In this document: positions 1-11,081 of the stretch, piece after piece | How positions within the stretch are numbered: position 1 is the first letter of the stretch | Layout of the letters: each line of letters begins with the position of its first letter | NCBI RefSeq assembly: GCF_000003605.2 | Contig: NW_003108585.1 | Span: 262,656 to 308,034, forward strand | Length of the DNA stretch: 45,379 nucleotides | Reading direction: 5' to 3' | Origin: Saccoglossus kowalevskii | Lineage: Eukaryota; Hemichordata; Enteropneusta; Harrimaniidae | The notes under the pieces: generated by a model | What the model was told of the DNA's origin: nothing | Databases searched by the model: none | The model's input: the letters and a program-made list of their open reading frames with translations, nothing else | Position numbers and translations under genes: made by a program

Positions 1-150
1 TATGTGAGATCTGACATATGGAAATGTTAAGACACTGATGTGTGTGGTAATATGTGAGATCTGACATAATGGAAATGCTAAGACTCTGATATGGTTGGTA
101 ATATGCGAGATCTGACATAATGGAAATCTTTAGACGCTGGTGTTGCTGAG
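1..150. repeat. Minisatellite, about 51-bp unit, 3 copies, cut by window edge
   Basis: Three head-to-tail copies begin at 1, 51 and 102. Each opens with TATGyGAGATCTGACATA and continues with a GGAAAT...AAGAC.CTG block. Copies differ by a few substitutions and a 1-bp indel. The third copy fades out near 150. The array probably continues to the left of the window. Confidence 0.85.
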
Positions 151-1300
151 ACATTTTTTGTTACACCTACCTGTGTACTTCTATACGAGTTTGGATAGCG
201 GGAATGAATGAATCAATGATAGGAACTAATTTAAATATAACACCATTTATACAGCTCTTCCATGTAACATGATATATTAAAGATCTAGTAAACAAATGAT
301 GAACTCATAAACACTATTTGAAATTATCTTTAGCGTTATTGCAATAGACATGTTATAATATACAATGTATTTTTGCAGAATAGTATGTACAAAGAAAACT
401 ACTAAAACAAATAAACCTATTAGTCGGTTATACTTGGAGTTCAAACTCATAATGAACTATTTTCCTCAATTAATAACTCAACATCCTGACCGACGAAGAG
501 TGGGGGGAAAGAGATAAACTCCTGGTTGTGTTCTTACGTTCTTATTACAAAGTTTTAGAGAAGACGGAAACGCATAGCGATGAAAGTACGTAGCAGTCAA
601 TACATAATAAAGAGATACAAAAGCGAGGAAAATATTTCTTGTGAAGTAGTGAGGCGATGCCTACTTGAACCGCTAACAACGTTTCCCCTCTTGACGTATA
701 TATATTGCAAATACTAATCTCACCTCAAATAAAATCTCAACGAGCAAATAACTATCTGAAGTAATACATGATATGAAATATTATCATGGTATGAAACCAA
801 GGGATGTCGTTAAAATAAAAGGCGGCAGCAAATGAATCTGTCAGGATACATTGTTGAATGAAATAGTTCGTTGTAGAGAGAAGTATCCAAAGCAGTACTC
901 GTTGCTCTAATTTTATTTTACCGGGATAAGGTAAGAAAAACGATATTCAGATGTTGAACTTTTGAAATATACAGTATTTAGTACGAACACACTGTTCTTG
1001 GTACACGGTCGCGGTTAAACCATCGCCTGAACGAATGCACATAAGACTAGTCTTGCATTATACTCTTAAACTTAGACGACCTTTCAATATAACGTAGCAT
1101 TATTCAAATAAGGACCAGCCTGAAATGACGTCGAATGCAGGGTTGTCTGTTATGACTATAAACTACAAAAAGAAAAGTTACACTAATTGTATTTTCATAC
1201 AAGCGTTTCTAAAATTTAGTCGGCCACTGCCCCGGTGATGGATTCTTTCAACAATGACAAACGTGCGTCATCAAGACAGACAGTCGACCGGCACCGATTT
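151..1300. other. 3' flank of the receptor gene, no gene seen
   Basis: AT-rich sequence downstream of the receptor gene's polyadenylation signal. I see no open frame with splice sites, no RNA gene and no clear repeat here. Confidence 0.5.
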
Positions 1301-1308
1301 CCTTGAAG

Positions 1309-1314
1309 TTTATT
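1309..1314 (-). terminator. Polyadenylation signal AATAAA of the receptor gene
   Basis: On the minus strand AATAAA lies about 180 bp past the receptor stop codon (1494-1496). It is followed, toward lower coordinates, by a GT-rich stretch (about 1265-1290) of the kind found downstream of cleavage sites. This would give a short 3' UTR. Another AATAAA occurs near 910-919 and could be used alternatively. Confidence 0.5.
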
Positions 1315-1493
1315 GTTCAATGTGTTTCGTCTTATCCAAGGCGTCAGGTGTTACAAAACCAAATCGTCTGGAATCGCTACTTGCACGGAGATTGTCGATG
1401 TGATCCGTCGTGGGGAAGCTTATCTAATTCTGGCAAACATGGTCCAAGCTTGTCCTCGCCACCGTCATATATTATAAGATGTAAATCAATGCA

Positions 1494-2047
1494 TCAACCC
1501 ATGGGAATATTAATCGAAATGTACACAATTGTTAAGGAGGTTCCGATAAAGTAAATTATTAAAAAGAGTCTATCAATCACCAAGGCAACCTGTTTCCACT
1601 CAGAATGAAGAATAGAGTGTTTGTCCTGATCGTCTAGCCTCGCTGTGATACTCTTCATTTCTCGTACTATATGCTTCATAAGCGCAGAGTGTTCAGTGGC
1701 TTGAGGCTCGCTGTGGTTGGCACTGTTCATGTTTTCATTCGGCCTTTTTAATCGTCCGCCAAATTTGATACCGTTGATGGGGGATTCCCTTCCATCTTCT
1801 GTATAGGGAACGAATTCCGATATTGTAAAGTCCCTTCTTCTCATCTTGCGTCGGCTTTTTCTGAAGTTTTCGTTAAAATTTGGAGGATTTCGTACCAGCA
1901 GAAAGGTTTGCAAGTGTCCAAGCACCAACCTCTTGACCCACCGGGGAACCGGCTTGCTAGATGGTCCGCGATAATGTAAATTAAGAACCATGACTGTCAT
2001 TACAAGTGACAACGAAACCAGCACCATGGTAGCAGCATAGTATTGCC
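1494..2047 (-). CDS. nAChR terminal exon: M3, cytoplasmic loop, M4 and stop
   Basis: Acceptor GTCTTATATTTCAG; the first two bases complete a Gly codon. It encodes QYYAATMVLVSLSLV (M3), then HYRG and VPRWVKRLVLGHL, the conserved start of the M3-M4 loop. A basic stretch RKSRRKMRRR follows (341-350), then an amphipathic MA helix (about 405-430) and M4 (VALVIDRLFLIIYFIG...). The protein ends IPMG with TGA at 1494-1496. The cytoplasmic loop is about 130 residues, within the usual range. That M3, the loop and M4 sit in one exon, without the extra introns seen in vertebrate genes, is a structural difference. Confidence 0.94.
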
Positions 2048-5000
2048 CTGAAATATAAGACAGATTCATGACAAAAATGCGGTGTGGAGTGGGATTGGAT
2101 GGGGCAAAACAATCGCTCAAGCACTACCATAACTTGGAATTAAATGGAACAAACTTTGGAACAAAGCCAAGCTCATTAACTTTTATTAGGTGGATTATCT
2201 TCAGTCGGCTGGTGTCTATTTCTTACATAAAGAAGAATCATAATGAAAGTTGAGAAACGTGTTTAACAAGCTCCTTTTTTAAAAAATTGTATTACAGCTA
2301 TGTTATGCATAGCTATTCATTACACTATTACGAACGAAACATTAAAAGGTAGGTTTTCCCTTTGAGAAACTAGCTTACAGCTTATGAAACTGTTCCATTG
2401 ATTGCCCAAGATACTGCTACGGCTTCATCGTTTCAGCTGCGCCGTTTTTATAAGCTACACACTAATTGCTCAGAATTAACCTTACTCGCGAAATACACCT
2501 TCATAATCCTAAATCCTGTGATGTGTTGTTTGAATAGCTGTTTTTTTCTAACATCGGGAGTTGGATAAAACAAGTTTTCATCCATTCTTACTGCAGAACG
2601 TTTTTGATCCCCACTAGCAGTTTATCTATCACAACCATGGGGGCACAGTGATCTATATAATTGTGTTGAATTTGTTATTCGGGATTGTTTGTGTAAAAAA
2701 AATATCCACTTCCAAGACAGCGCAGTTTAACATCCATTCGTTTATATTCATTTGAATTTAGTGTAAAATAGCACAAATGGGGTTGTTACAAAAATGTATT
2801 CGATATAAATTATGTTACCACGGTTACACTTAAAAGTTTTGCAAGTTTATACTTGTTTGTAGATTCAGTGCACATTATGCACTCTGAAAAAAAAAAACTA
2901 TGAAAATATAACCGTTGGAATTTATCATTCTTCATTTATGTTTTTTTTTCATATGAAGTCTATAATATACTTATATAACATTTTTATTTGCGAATAACGT
3001 CACCTCTACCTGGAATATACGGTAATAGTTTAATTTAAGCGGTAGGTTTTAGGGAAACAGCAATAACAATAGTTAGGTGTGCGAAAAATATCTCAGTCAA
3101 AAGGATGGTTGGCCTACAACAAGGTTCGATGTCACCGACATCTTTCTTAGGATTGATTTAGTCACTAAAATTAATTGAAACCTGTAGGATATCTACCTTA
3201 TAAATCCATTAAGCTTGTCCCCTACGTGTAATGCAATGCATCACCTTGAGAAGCCTCTACATTCAAGTAAATTCAATATATAGTACAAACGGAAATATCC
3301 GGGATGTTTTGCGATTCAGTAAAACTACTGCGAACATGATCAGTTTTTCAAGATGGCGTCGGTCGTCAAATTTTTGATGAACTGAGTCAGAAGAGGAGTA
3401 AACCTCTCAGATATTACAGACTGGACATGAACGTTTAATTTTCTTGTAACGAGAACTTGTTTTCGATCAAAACGTCCGACAAATGACTTCATGTACACTC
3501 AGGCACACTATTTTATGCATCCCCCGATTGTATCTTACCTATGAGGGGAACTTCACTTGAAGGAGGCATGGTTTCAGCAATTAGGAGAAGAAACACCGTG
3601 AGAGACAGCAACGCTGTAATGCCCAGACTAATCTTCTCTCCAGAATCAGCAGGTAAAAAGAAATTCAGCATCGAAATGATGGAGATTAAAATACACGGCA
3701 TGATGAGATTAAAAATATAATATTGCGATCTTCGTCTGAATAACACCGTATAAGTAACGTCTGTGTACGGAATGCCAGGTGCGTCTGGGTAGTACTCGAC
3801 ATGACCTTCGGCCAGCAGATTTTCCATTTCCCACTCGCCATCACTTTTGAAGACTGTCGTGTCACCTGGGAGAAGAAATGACAAATTTGCATATTCAAAT
3901 GAGGTGATTTCTTCCATTATCCACTAACGACATCCATGCGTTTCGAGCTATGGCTTATTCGGGTTTTATCCAACACCCCAGGGAATCGGAACCAGATTGT
4001 TCGGGATATCTCCTTATAATTGCGAGAAACGGATTGTGAATCCCCCAAACATGACAGTAAAAGCTCCGGCTTTATTATACACCAGGGGCAAATGTGTGTG
4101 TATATCTAAACTCTGTATTTCTCCCTTCATGAACGTATTTTTTCTATACCGGTGGGAATATTATAAACTACTCTTGTCTTGCTGCAATGTCACACATGAA
4201 ATACCATATAGTACATTGGCCATTAATCATAACAATGAATATGTACATAGTGGTTGAATACACAGTGACCTAGTTATACCTAAATTTGCATAATTCGCAA
4301 CATACCAATGTACTCCAGACCATAATGTAAAGTGGGAGATCACTTCGAGTTCAAATTGGTGGTAGTTATGCATTCAATTTCAAGTGATTTTGTTTAAACA
4401 AAGGTATAAATGTAATATAATGACATTTCACATGAAAAACTAAAAATACAAGCAAGATCAAATATTTTGCCCTAAAATAAACAAATGTCAGAGAATTTGA
4501 CTAAAAATTATGATAAATGTACAAAACTTTTATTTACATTCATAATCTCTTAAAATTGTGACTGTAACAAACGTTATTAATTAGTTAAAATGTATGATGA
4601 GTGAATACTATGAAATTAATAAATTAATAAAATATCATTATTTCCCTGTCATTGATAATTGTAAGGCTAACAATGTGGTGCTGGTACAGTCTACACACAC
4701 TCTCCTATTCAATTTATTACATTTCCCCAAATCCACAAGGGGGAGGGTATACTTATTTAGTTATGTTTCTTCTGTAACTTATACTTATGTGTTTTTAAAT
4801 ATAGTGAAACAATACCGAATACATGAAGTTGTTGATTTTCCCGCCGATAAATGTGATAAATCCTATGCAAATGACAATACAGTCAAAGTTCAGTTTACTG
4901 TTAGTACTTATTTTCATAAATGAGTCGGTAATATAATTCCAGTTTTCAAATAATTCATTATTTCCATGACAATGCTAATTGCAATTAGGCAATATAATGC

Positions 5001-8000
5001 TTAATGCAGCTTAATGATATATTATTCTTGAAACCGCTCTATATCCCCATGCCTCAGAGAAATTACAACCCCTCATCCCTGGTTTTGTCAACTACAATGC
5101 TATAAATGTATCAGGGACTGACGTACAAGACATGACTTTTTGCACCTGACTTTCGACGTGTAGCACACATGTAGACATCGATTTTCAATATATTGTATGT
5201 AGTACTAGCCCCCGCTTACACGACCTGGCTACTTACAGACAATTGCGCCCTCAGGGCGACATATAAGCTACTATTTTTGTACTTCACTTCCTTCTAGGTG
5301 TAGTACTGTTTTGTTTTTCTGGCGTGGCAATGTTTAGTCACTGGTACCGGTAATCTCCGGTGTTGGACAATACATAGTTAATACTCCTTAAAATACACAT
5401 GGCGCTATGTACTTTGCATCGTCTCGTCTTGATCTCAAGATTTCATTTCGTACACATGGGAGGGAAAGTCAAGCTCAAACAAGGCACACTGCTGTGGTTA
5501 AGTAGTTTGTGGTTAATAAACCACGCTTCACCAATTCCCACATGTATGTACGTACAACCACCGAACAATTGCTACATTGGTTCATATTTGTGCATCAAAA
5601 CATCCCTTTGCTACTTTAATGTTCTCGACGCAGTTGTGTTTTAATGACGGTGTTCGTCGAGACCGTGTGCGGTTGATGCACAACAACATAATGCACGTAG
5701 ACCAAAAGCGCTGTTTAGTTCCACACAATTCGAACGCACACTGGCGCACACAGATGCGACGACCATCCCACGTGTGTGTGAAATCATATATTAAGACACA
5801 CGATAGCCAATTGAATCTACATTCATCCCCAATCCTAGTACGTGCCCGTGGTTTAACTCACCTGATCCGTTGACGTATACTTCATTTCCATTATATTGCC
5901 ATAACCCGAATTTCAATGGACACTGTTGACGGTCAAATGGGAATAACCTTACACCAATCTTGCAATAGGTTTTGAAAATGACCGGAGATGCCCAGTGTAC
6001 AATGCCCCCGTAATCAAGTACTACTAGTCGGTTATTTCCTCTCAGAAAGTCCACGTATTTATCAGCGCTGAAACAGTAAAAAAAAAGTGTCATGTGATAG
6101 TTTAGGCCGAATACGACGCCAAATCCGCCATCTTGTTCCATATAGTTGGTTGTGATATAATCACGCCTATAGTTCTCTCAATAAGTGTAACATCATTGCA
6201 TGGCGGGTTAATGTTTGATTTGAAACACCGAAAAATCCGGAAGACAGTTGTAGTCATTTAGTGAACCTCGGACTAGTAATACAAGTATTACTAGTATTAT
6301 ACAAGTATTACTAGTCTGAGGGTGAACACAATTTATAATTTGATGAACTGACTATAACGCGCATCACAAACCTACCATTTTGAAATAATTCTGTTTGATA
6401 TTTCATTTTGTTTATGTATGTATATATTTTTATAATCACTAAACAATCGACGAAATAACGTTTAACGTCAAACATACCAGTATTCGTTCGATGAAGTAAT
6501 GTATATCGCAAATGCGCATGCGTACCGGATTTACCTGTACGTACGCGTAATTTGAAGCGCGCGCGCCCTGACGCATTTATAATTGCATCCAACGAGTACT
6601 GCTATGCTTACTGGTAGAATAACGCTTTATTTTACGATAAATCATACCATGCTGTTTTTAAAAACAAAATTATTTAATTAAGCTCACATATATTTACATT
6701 GCCGCTTTAGATGACTGGGATATTAAACTACGCATATTAGTAGCAGATGTGTTTAAATGTGTATATGTACATTACATCGCGCGCCGTTGCAAAATGTATA
6801 GCGGTGCTGACTGTGAGTATAAATAAACAGTATGTTTATATTAAACTGAAATTACGTGTAACCTGTAAAACAGAACAAGTCAGAAAATAAATATTGAACA
6901 AACGTTACGTGGGCGCATTAATATAACGTGTTTAAACAGCTTAAAAGCAGTATGTTTAATATGCGAAAACATTCGGCACGAGATTCCTGCTTTTTGCACG
7001 TGTTTATACTCTGGAGTTGTAACGGCTGCGTCACGCATATGTCAACATCTCACCCATGTTGGGCATCTGCATCTAGTCATTCGTTAATGCGTAATTTGAT
7101 AATAACACAAGAAAAAAAACATTCTTGGAGTTCTCAATTGCAAATGATTTCAGCAGCATTAATGCTATTACTAATAACGTCATCTTTAATTAGGTATTTA
7201 TAAATATCTACTGATACTAACATCGATTGTTATCGCTTTCAATGCTATGACAGAAAAAGAACACATATTGATATAGGACGACGTGTATACATGTGCATTG
7301 TATGAAAGTTAGAAGAATGAGGGCGCCTTGCATGGCACGAATTTCAATAACATAAAAAATGTTGACTTGATGTACGTACTTATCATAGAGCGTCAGGTCT
7401 GGCATCCACAGTTTTTGCGTAGGGATTTTGATATCTGTGATATTGTTGTAATCTTCCGGTTTCCAAATCATGAATTCGTCAATCCATTCCTATGGAAAAT
7501 CATAGTATTTGTTAATATCTGGAAAGATTTCTCCGTTGTTTATATTTAGGGATTTGTCCCACACTAATGTTCTATCACGAATTTTTAAAATAAATAAATA
7601 CAAAATACTAATAATTAGTGTTCAGATTAAATCAACATAGATATGGCTGAATTAAATCAGGTAATTCAAAAGTGAGATTCTATAAGGCGATGTCGTACTT
7701 TCTATATACGTGACTACGATGGATTAGTGTTTCCCAAACTTGCATGAAGATTGTCATTTAAGTGAATAACGCAGAATATACATTGATAGCGATGGTGGTT
7801 TAACATATCGACATTATGATATATATGAATATTCGTCATTAATACCATACCAAGTACACATTTAACATTTGACAATTGTGTGTGTAAGTATTTAGTATTT
7901 TGCACATTTCTAAATAGATGTTATACAAAAACAGTATGTTTATATGTACCCTGTACGCCACGTTCGTAAATCTATCCTTGAACATTCCGAAAGTTTAGTA

Positions 8001-9632
8001 ATCAGCGTAACATTGGACATAAAAGCATGGACACGCTACGATGAACATGAGTTTTGTGTATTCAGGGCATTGACAAGTTTAATAGACCGGTTGACGCTGG
8101 TACACCACATTCGACAGCATCACTTGGTTCTTACTGAAGCGAATATGGGTTGTCAGGATTAATGCTACAAATGGAATAACGCTAAAACACTGCGTGTGTA
8201 ATGTTTAGTATATGTTGCAAATTATCAGGCAATCTACCCCTTCGATGACATGTAAATGCCTGAAGCAACGTGGCAGTTACTTTGTGTGTTTAATGAGTCC
8301 GGAATAACTGAGAATTCATGAGTGCTGAATCGAGACTGGATTAGGCGGGGACATCAGAATAAACACAGCATCATTAAACACGGTAGCTGAGAGATAAATG
8401 TACTGAGACCAAAATGAGATCGAGAGAGAACGCGCAATTTGAATTGAGGATAAAACCACGTGGCGTGTATTGTCAATAATGTTGATCGGAAATCAATATT
8501 AGTAATCATCACTAAAATTATTTACAAAAAATATATATTTATATATTATATATTTATATATTATGATGAATCAATTAAAACTGTCAAAAGAGTGCTTAAA
8601 AAAGAGCAATATTGATTTGGATTGATCGTAATTTAAAATCACCTTTACAGTACATTGAATAGTATTGATGACAATTGAAAAAAAAAGATATGCGGTGATT
8701 TGTATTACACGTACAAAACATTCAGCTTCCACGTGTTGGGCATTGTTTTTAGATTACGATAAATCATATGCTAATGATATAACCATCAACTTGCAGAAGT
8801 AACCAGTAGTATCAATAATATTATGTATTCTTCTTTTTTGCATCTTTCGGAATATTATGAGGATATTTGTGTAAATATATATTATTGCAAGAATACTTGA
8901 ATGTTTGAAATAGTACAAACGATAAAATAGAGGAATACATTTTGAAAATGACACTTACCAGCGTTAACCATACATTCGTTTTCAACGTTTGTTTTCTTTC
9001 ATCCTGTGAATATAACGTCATAGTCACGTATGCACAAACACATGCACTCAGGTACGCATTATTTGGTAGGAGATATGAGCCTTCCAATCAGACTGGATAG
9101 GCAGCAATTGAGGTACAGAAACCGTTTAAAAAATCTGACTCAAAAATGTGTTGCGAAATCATTGATTTGGATTACAATTCAGGTCCGGCGAACACTACTT
9201 TATCTTTGTGTCTTTACATTCGTGACAATTTAATACGCTGTCTAATTAACGGCGTCAATCAGATCCGACCAATAATAACTGCAAATGTTAGCTAACTTTC
9301 GCTCGAACTCATGTAGGTTGGTAAATGAACTCGGCGTTTGGCTTTTAACCTCCCTCATAGTCACGTGATAAAGTCATCCCAACACATGATTCTTTAACAA
9401 TGTTATTTGTGGCTAATAATAACAATTATTAATACTCTTTTAAACACAATGTAAATCATTATGTATGTCGATATCGGTACACCTACCATGTCTAAAACCT
9501 GCGCTACAAATAACTTCATTTCCATTTCCGTAGTTTTTAATTTATCTAATACTGGTCTGACCACTGGATCGTATCGATTCGGATTAAACAAATAATTAAC
9601 AAGTCGACGATGGTCGTCAGTGCAATCCAGCC
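1494..9632 (-). CDS. Nicotinic acetylcholine receptor subunit, non-alpha type (six exons, signal-peptide exon missing)
   Basis: Join 9487-9632, 8959-9003, 7380-7489, 5862-6067, 3539-3865 and 1494-2047 on the minus strand: 1388 bp, about 462 residues (numbered here from the first exon seen). It encodes a subunit of a pentameric, acetylcholine-gated cation channel of the plasma membrane. Visible hallmarks are the Cys-loop (C136 and C150, 13 residues apart, with FPFD), loop A WMPDLTLY (W92, Y99), loop D Trp 66, loop B Trp 157, the NLIMPCILIS of M1, M2 beginning GEK and containing SLTVFLLL, M3 and a C-terminal M4 (432-455). Length and domain order are normal for the family. The loop C cysteine pair that defines alpha subunits is replaced by Asp-Ala, so this is a structural (non-alpha) subunit by sequence. 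All junctions are GT-AG with compatible phases and there is no frameshift or internal stop, so it looks functional. Orthology to a particular vertebrate subunit cannot be claimed. Confidence 0.95.
2048..3538 (-). other. nAChR intron between M2 and M3 exons
   Basis: 1491 bp, GTAAGA to CAG, interrupting the Gly codon of PLIG. AT-rich with short A and T runs. I see no embedded gene or clear repeat. Confidence 0.85.
3539..3865 (-). CDS. nAChR exon: loop C, M1 and pore-lining M2
   Basis: Acceptor CATTTCTTCTCCCAG and donor ATAG|GTAAGA, phase 1 at both ends. Residues 171-278 hold loop C (VEYYPDAPGIPYTDV, with Asp-Ala 197-198 where alpha subunits carry Cys-Cys), the FRRR pre-M1 motif, M1 (about 220-241) with the invariant-type Pro-Cys, and M2. 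M2 reads E at -1', S at 2', T at 6', L at 9' and E at 20'. The family's known pore chemistry makes this a cation-selective channel. The M2-M3 link MPPSSEVPLIG is typical. Confidence 0.95.
3866..5861 (-). other. nAChR intron between Cys-loop and loop C exons
   Basis: 1996 bp, GTGAGT to CAG, phase 1. It contains chance open frames on both strands (for example 4594-4923 plus) with no family resemblance and nothing else I can name. Confidence 0.85.
5862..6067 (-). CDS. nAChR exon: Cys-loop and loop B
   Basis: Acceptor with a long T tract (ACTGTTTCAG) and donor TCAG|GTGAGT; enters in phase 2, exits in phase 1. It encodes residues 102-169, including PVIFKTYCKIGVRLFPFD and RQQCPLKFGLW. Cys 136 and Cys 150 form the family-defining 13-residue disulfide loop. 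Trp 157 is the loop B aromatic. NGS near 167-169 is a second potential N-glycosylation site. Confidence 0.94.
6068..7379 (-). other. nAChR intron between loop A and Cys-loop exons
   Basis: 1312 bp, GTACGT to CAG, phase 2. It holds a strong inverted-repeat cluster (6267-6320) and a CpG-rich alternating purine-pyrimidine patch (6511-6566). Confidence 0.85.
6267..6320. repeat. Nested palindromes built on ACTAGTAATAC
   Basis: A perfect 11-bp inverted repeat with a 2-bp loop lies at 6272-6295 (ACTAGTAATAC, AA, GTATTACTAGT). A third arm, ACAAGTATTACTAGT, recurs at 6301-6315. The outer arms 6267-6282 and 6305-6320 pair at 15 of 16 positions. It can form alternative hairpins and could be the end of a small inverted-repeat element inside the intron. 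Confidence 0.7.
7380..7489 (-). CDS. nAChR exon: loop D/loop A region (110 bp)
   Basis: Starts after TTTTCCATAG with EWIDEFMIWKPEDY and runs to KLWMPDLTLYD, ending in phase 2 at donor AA|GTACGT. It carries the loop D Trp (W66), the WMPDLTLY motif of loop A, and a potential N-glycosylation site NIT (residues 80-82). The 110-bp length is conserved in the family. The split Asn codon is completed by the first base of the next exon. Confidence 0.93.
7490..8958 (-). other. nAChR intron between the 45-bp and 110-bp exons
   Basis: 1469 bp, GTAAGT to TAG, phase 0. It contains a short TA-rich direct repeat (8531-8563) and no other recognisable element. Confidence 0.85.
8531..8563. repeat. TA-rich direct repeat
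   Basis: Two near-identical TATATATTTATATATTA-type units in tandem. Simple low-complexity DNA inside an intron. Confidence 0.6.
8959..9003 (-). CDS. nAChR exon: 45-bp micro-exon
   Basis: Encodes DERKQTLKTNVWLTL, the counterpart of the family's DExxQxxxTNVWL segment. It is flanked by TTCACAG and CTG|GTAAGT and is phase 0 at both ends. At 15 codons it is below most ORF thresholds. It joins in frame to the VLDM end of the previous exon and to EWIDEF of the next. The 45-bp size matches the classical nAChR micro-exon. Confidence 0.92.
9004..9486 (-). other. nAChR intron between the 146-bp and 45-bp exons
   Basis: 483 bp, GTAGGT to CAG, phase 0. Nothing else recognised. Confidence 0.85.
9487..9632 (-). 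CDS. nAChR exon: mature N-terminus (146 bp)
   Basis: The first exon visible. It is preceded by a pyrimidine-rich acceptor (TTCTCATTCCAG) and followed by donor ATG|GTAGGT. It enters in phase 1 (two bases complete a codon from the missing signal exon) and ends in phase 0. It encodes 48 full codons including DDHRRLVNYLF, YDPVVRPVLD and KLFVAQVLDM. These correspond to the N-terminal helix and first beta strand of the ligand-binding domain. Exactly 146 bp is also the length of the matching exon in many vertebrate nAChR genes. Confidence 0.93.
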
Positions 9633-11008
9633 CTGGAATGAGAAGTAGAGAGAAACTGCTCTTTGAAAACTGCGAAATGTTTGAAAACATCAATAAGGGG
9701 GGAAATAATATTAATCATGGGTGAAATGTGACTCACGTCTCATGTGACTGTGCTATATCTGTTGATATACGGGTAAGGTTAAACGCGGCATTTCAATCTA
9801 TACAAATAAGTGACATGGCATGCAACTTGAGATTCGCCTAGCTTAGATCATTTTCAAAACATTGACATTAACGGTAAAAATATGAACAAAAACTGACACA
9901 AAACGCTCTTTTCTACGTAAGGAGTTAACGTGTGCGTAAATTACACCAACATCATACAATAACTTCTAATAAATATATTTCTGTTCGCACATTTATATTC
10001 AGGTTGAGATTTTTATTTTCACCAATTGAACGAGATTATGAACAACGAACCGATTATTGAAAATTGTAATAAATGATTAATTACATAACATTGGAGTTAA
10101 ACATGATTATTGACGATCCGTTCCGATAGGAAGAAAATTTAAAAAGCCGTTGCTGGGGAAAAGTTACCACAACTTTGAGGTTAAATTTCTCGCCAATGAC
10201 AGGACATACATTGGGCTCGAAGATATTAACAAAGAGTTTTGCTGTTTCCATGCCAATGATGGCCCAGGATTTGTTTCAGATTGCATCATATAATTAGAGT
10301 TAATACGTGAAGACACAGAAAATCACACAGATAGACAGACAGACAGTTCTTATATCTAGGAATAAAAGACTTGCGTGTCTGCCCAAACTGAATAAACTGT
10401 CTTAACTGAGTCTAGATAACACAAATGTGAGAACTGTTCATATTCAGTGCAGGAATAAGATCAATTGATCGGAACACCTGGTACAAGATATAAAACTGAA
10501 TGTTTATATTGATTGCATAATTGTAATCCATTGATTTTCTTGCTTCTTCTTTGCTTCAAAAACCAAGTGACGTCATCGAAGCAAGTGTCAGTACCAGTCA
10601 TGGGCCTAAACTCTGTTTTTCGTTTACATCGGCGTACATGCAGGAGAAATATATCGTTAATTTAATATATTATATTTGTTGCCATGTCATTTCCTTTTAC
10701 GCGTACGTTATGTGGAGAATGTTTCAAAGGCTGGCATCTGAGCATATGGGAATTAGAACGCGCACTACACAGCGGGCAAATGAATTGAGACTGATTATGT
10801 ATTAGAATGTCAGTTCACACAAATACAATATCAAATTCAAATGAAAATCATATAATATTGTACAACGAGGTATTACGTTTTTAAAATTTATTTGTAGATG
10901 ATTTCCACAACTCATTGCTCTTCAGAGGCCTTCACGACGGCAGTGCAATCCAACAAATTCACATTTACCGACACGATGAGAACAGTGGCGGTTGATCGTG
11001 ATCCCTTT

Positions 11009-11081
11009 GGAGAGATATAGCATATTCTGGGTACACAATCACTTCGCCTCGCTAGGCCAATATCTCCCGCTGAATATGCTA
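11009..11081. repeat. Interleaved inverted repeats
   Basis: TAGCATATTC at 11018-11027 is the exact inverse of GAATATGCTA at 11072-11081. GAGAGATAT at 11010-11018 pairs 8 of 9 with ATATCTCCC at 11060-11068. The arms occur in the order A-B-A'-B', so both pairs cannot form as simple nested hairpins. Confidence 0.55.

Noticed and set aside
3123-3135. GGTTCGATGTC, resembling a tRNA B box
   Set aside because: No A box at tRNA spacing and no cloverleaf pairing. It lies inside a receptor intron.
4594-4923. 109-codon open frame on the plus strand
   Set aside because: Lies inside a receptor intron on the opposite strand and shows no domain or coding composition.
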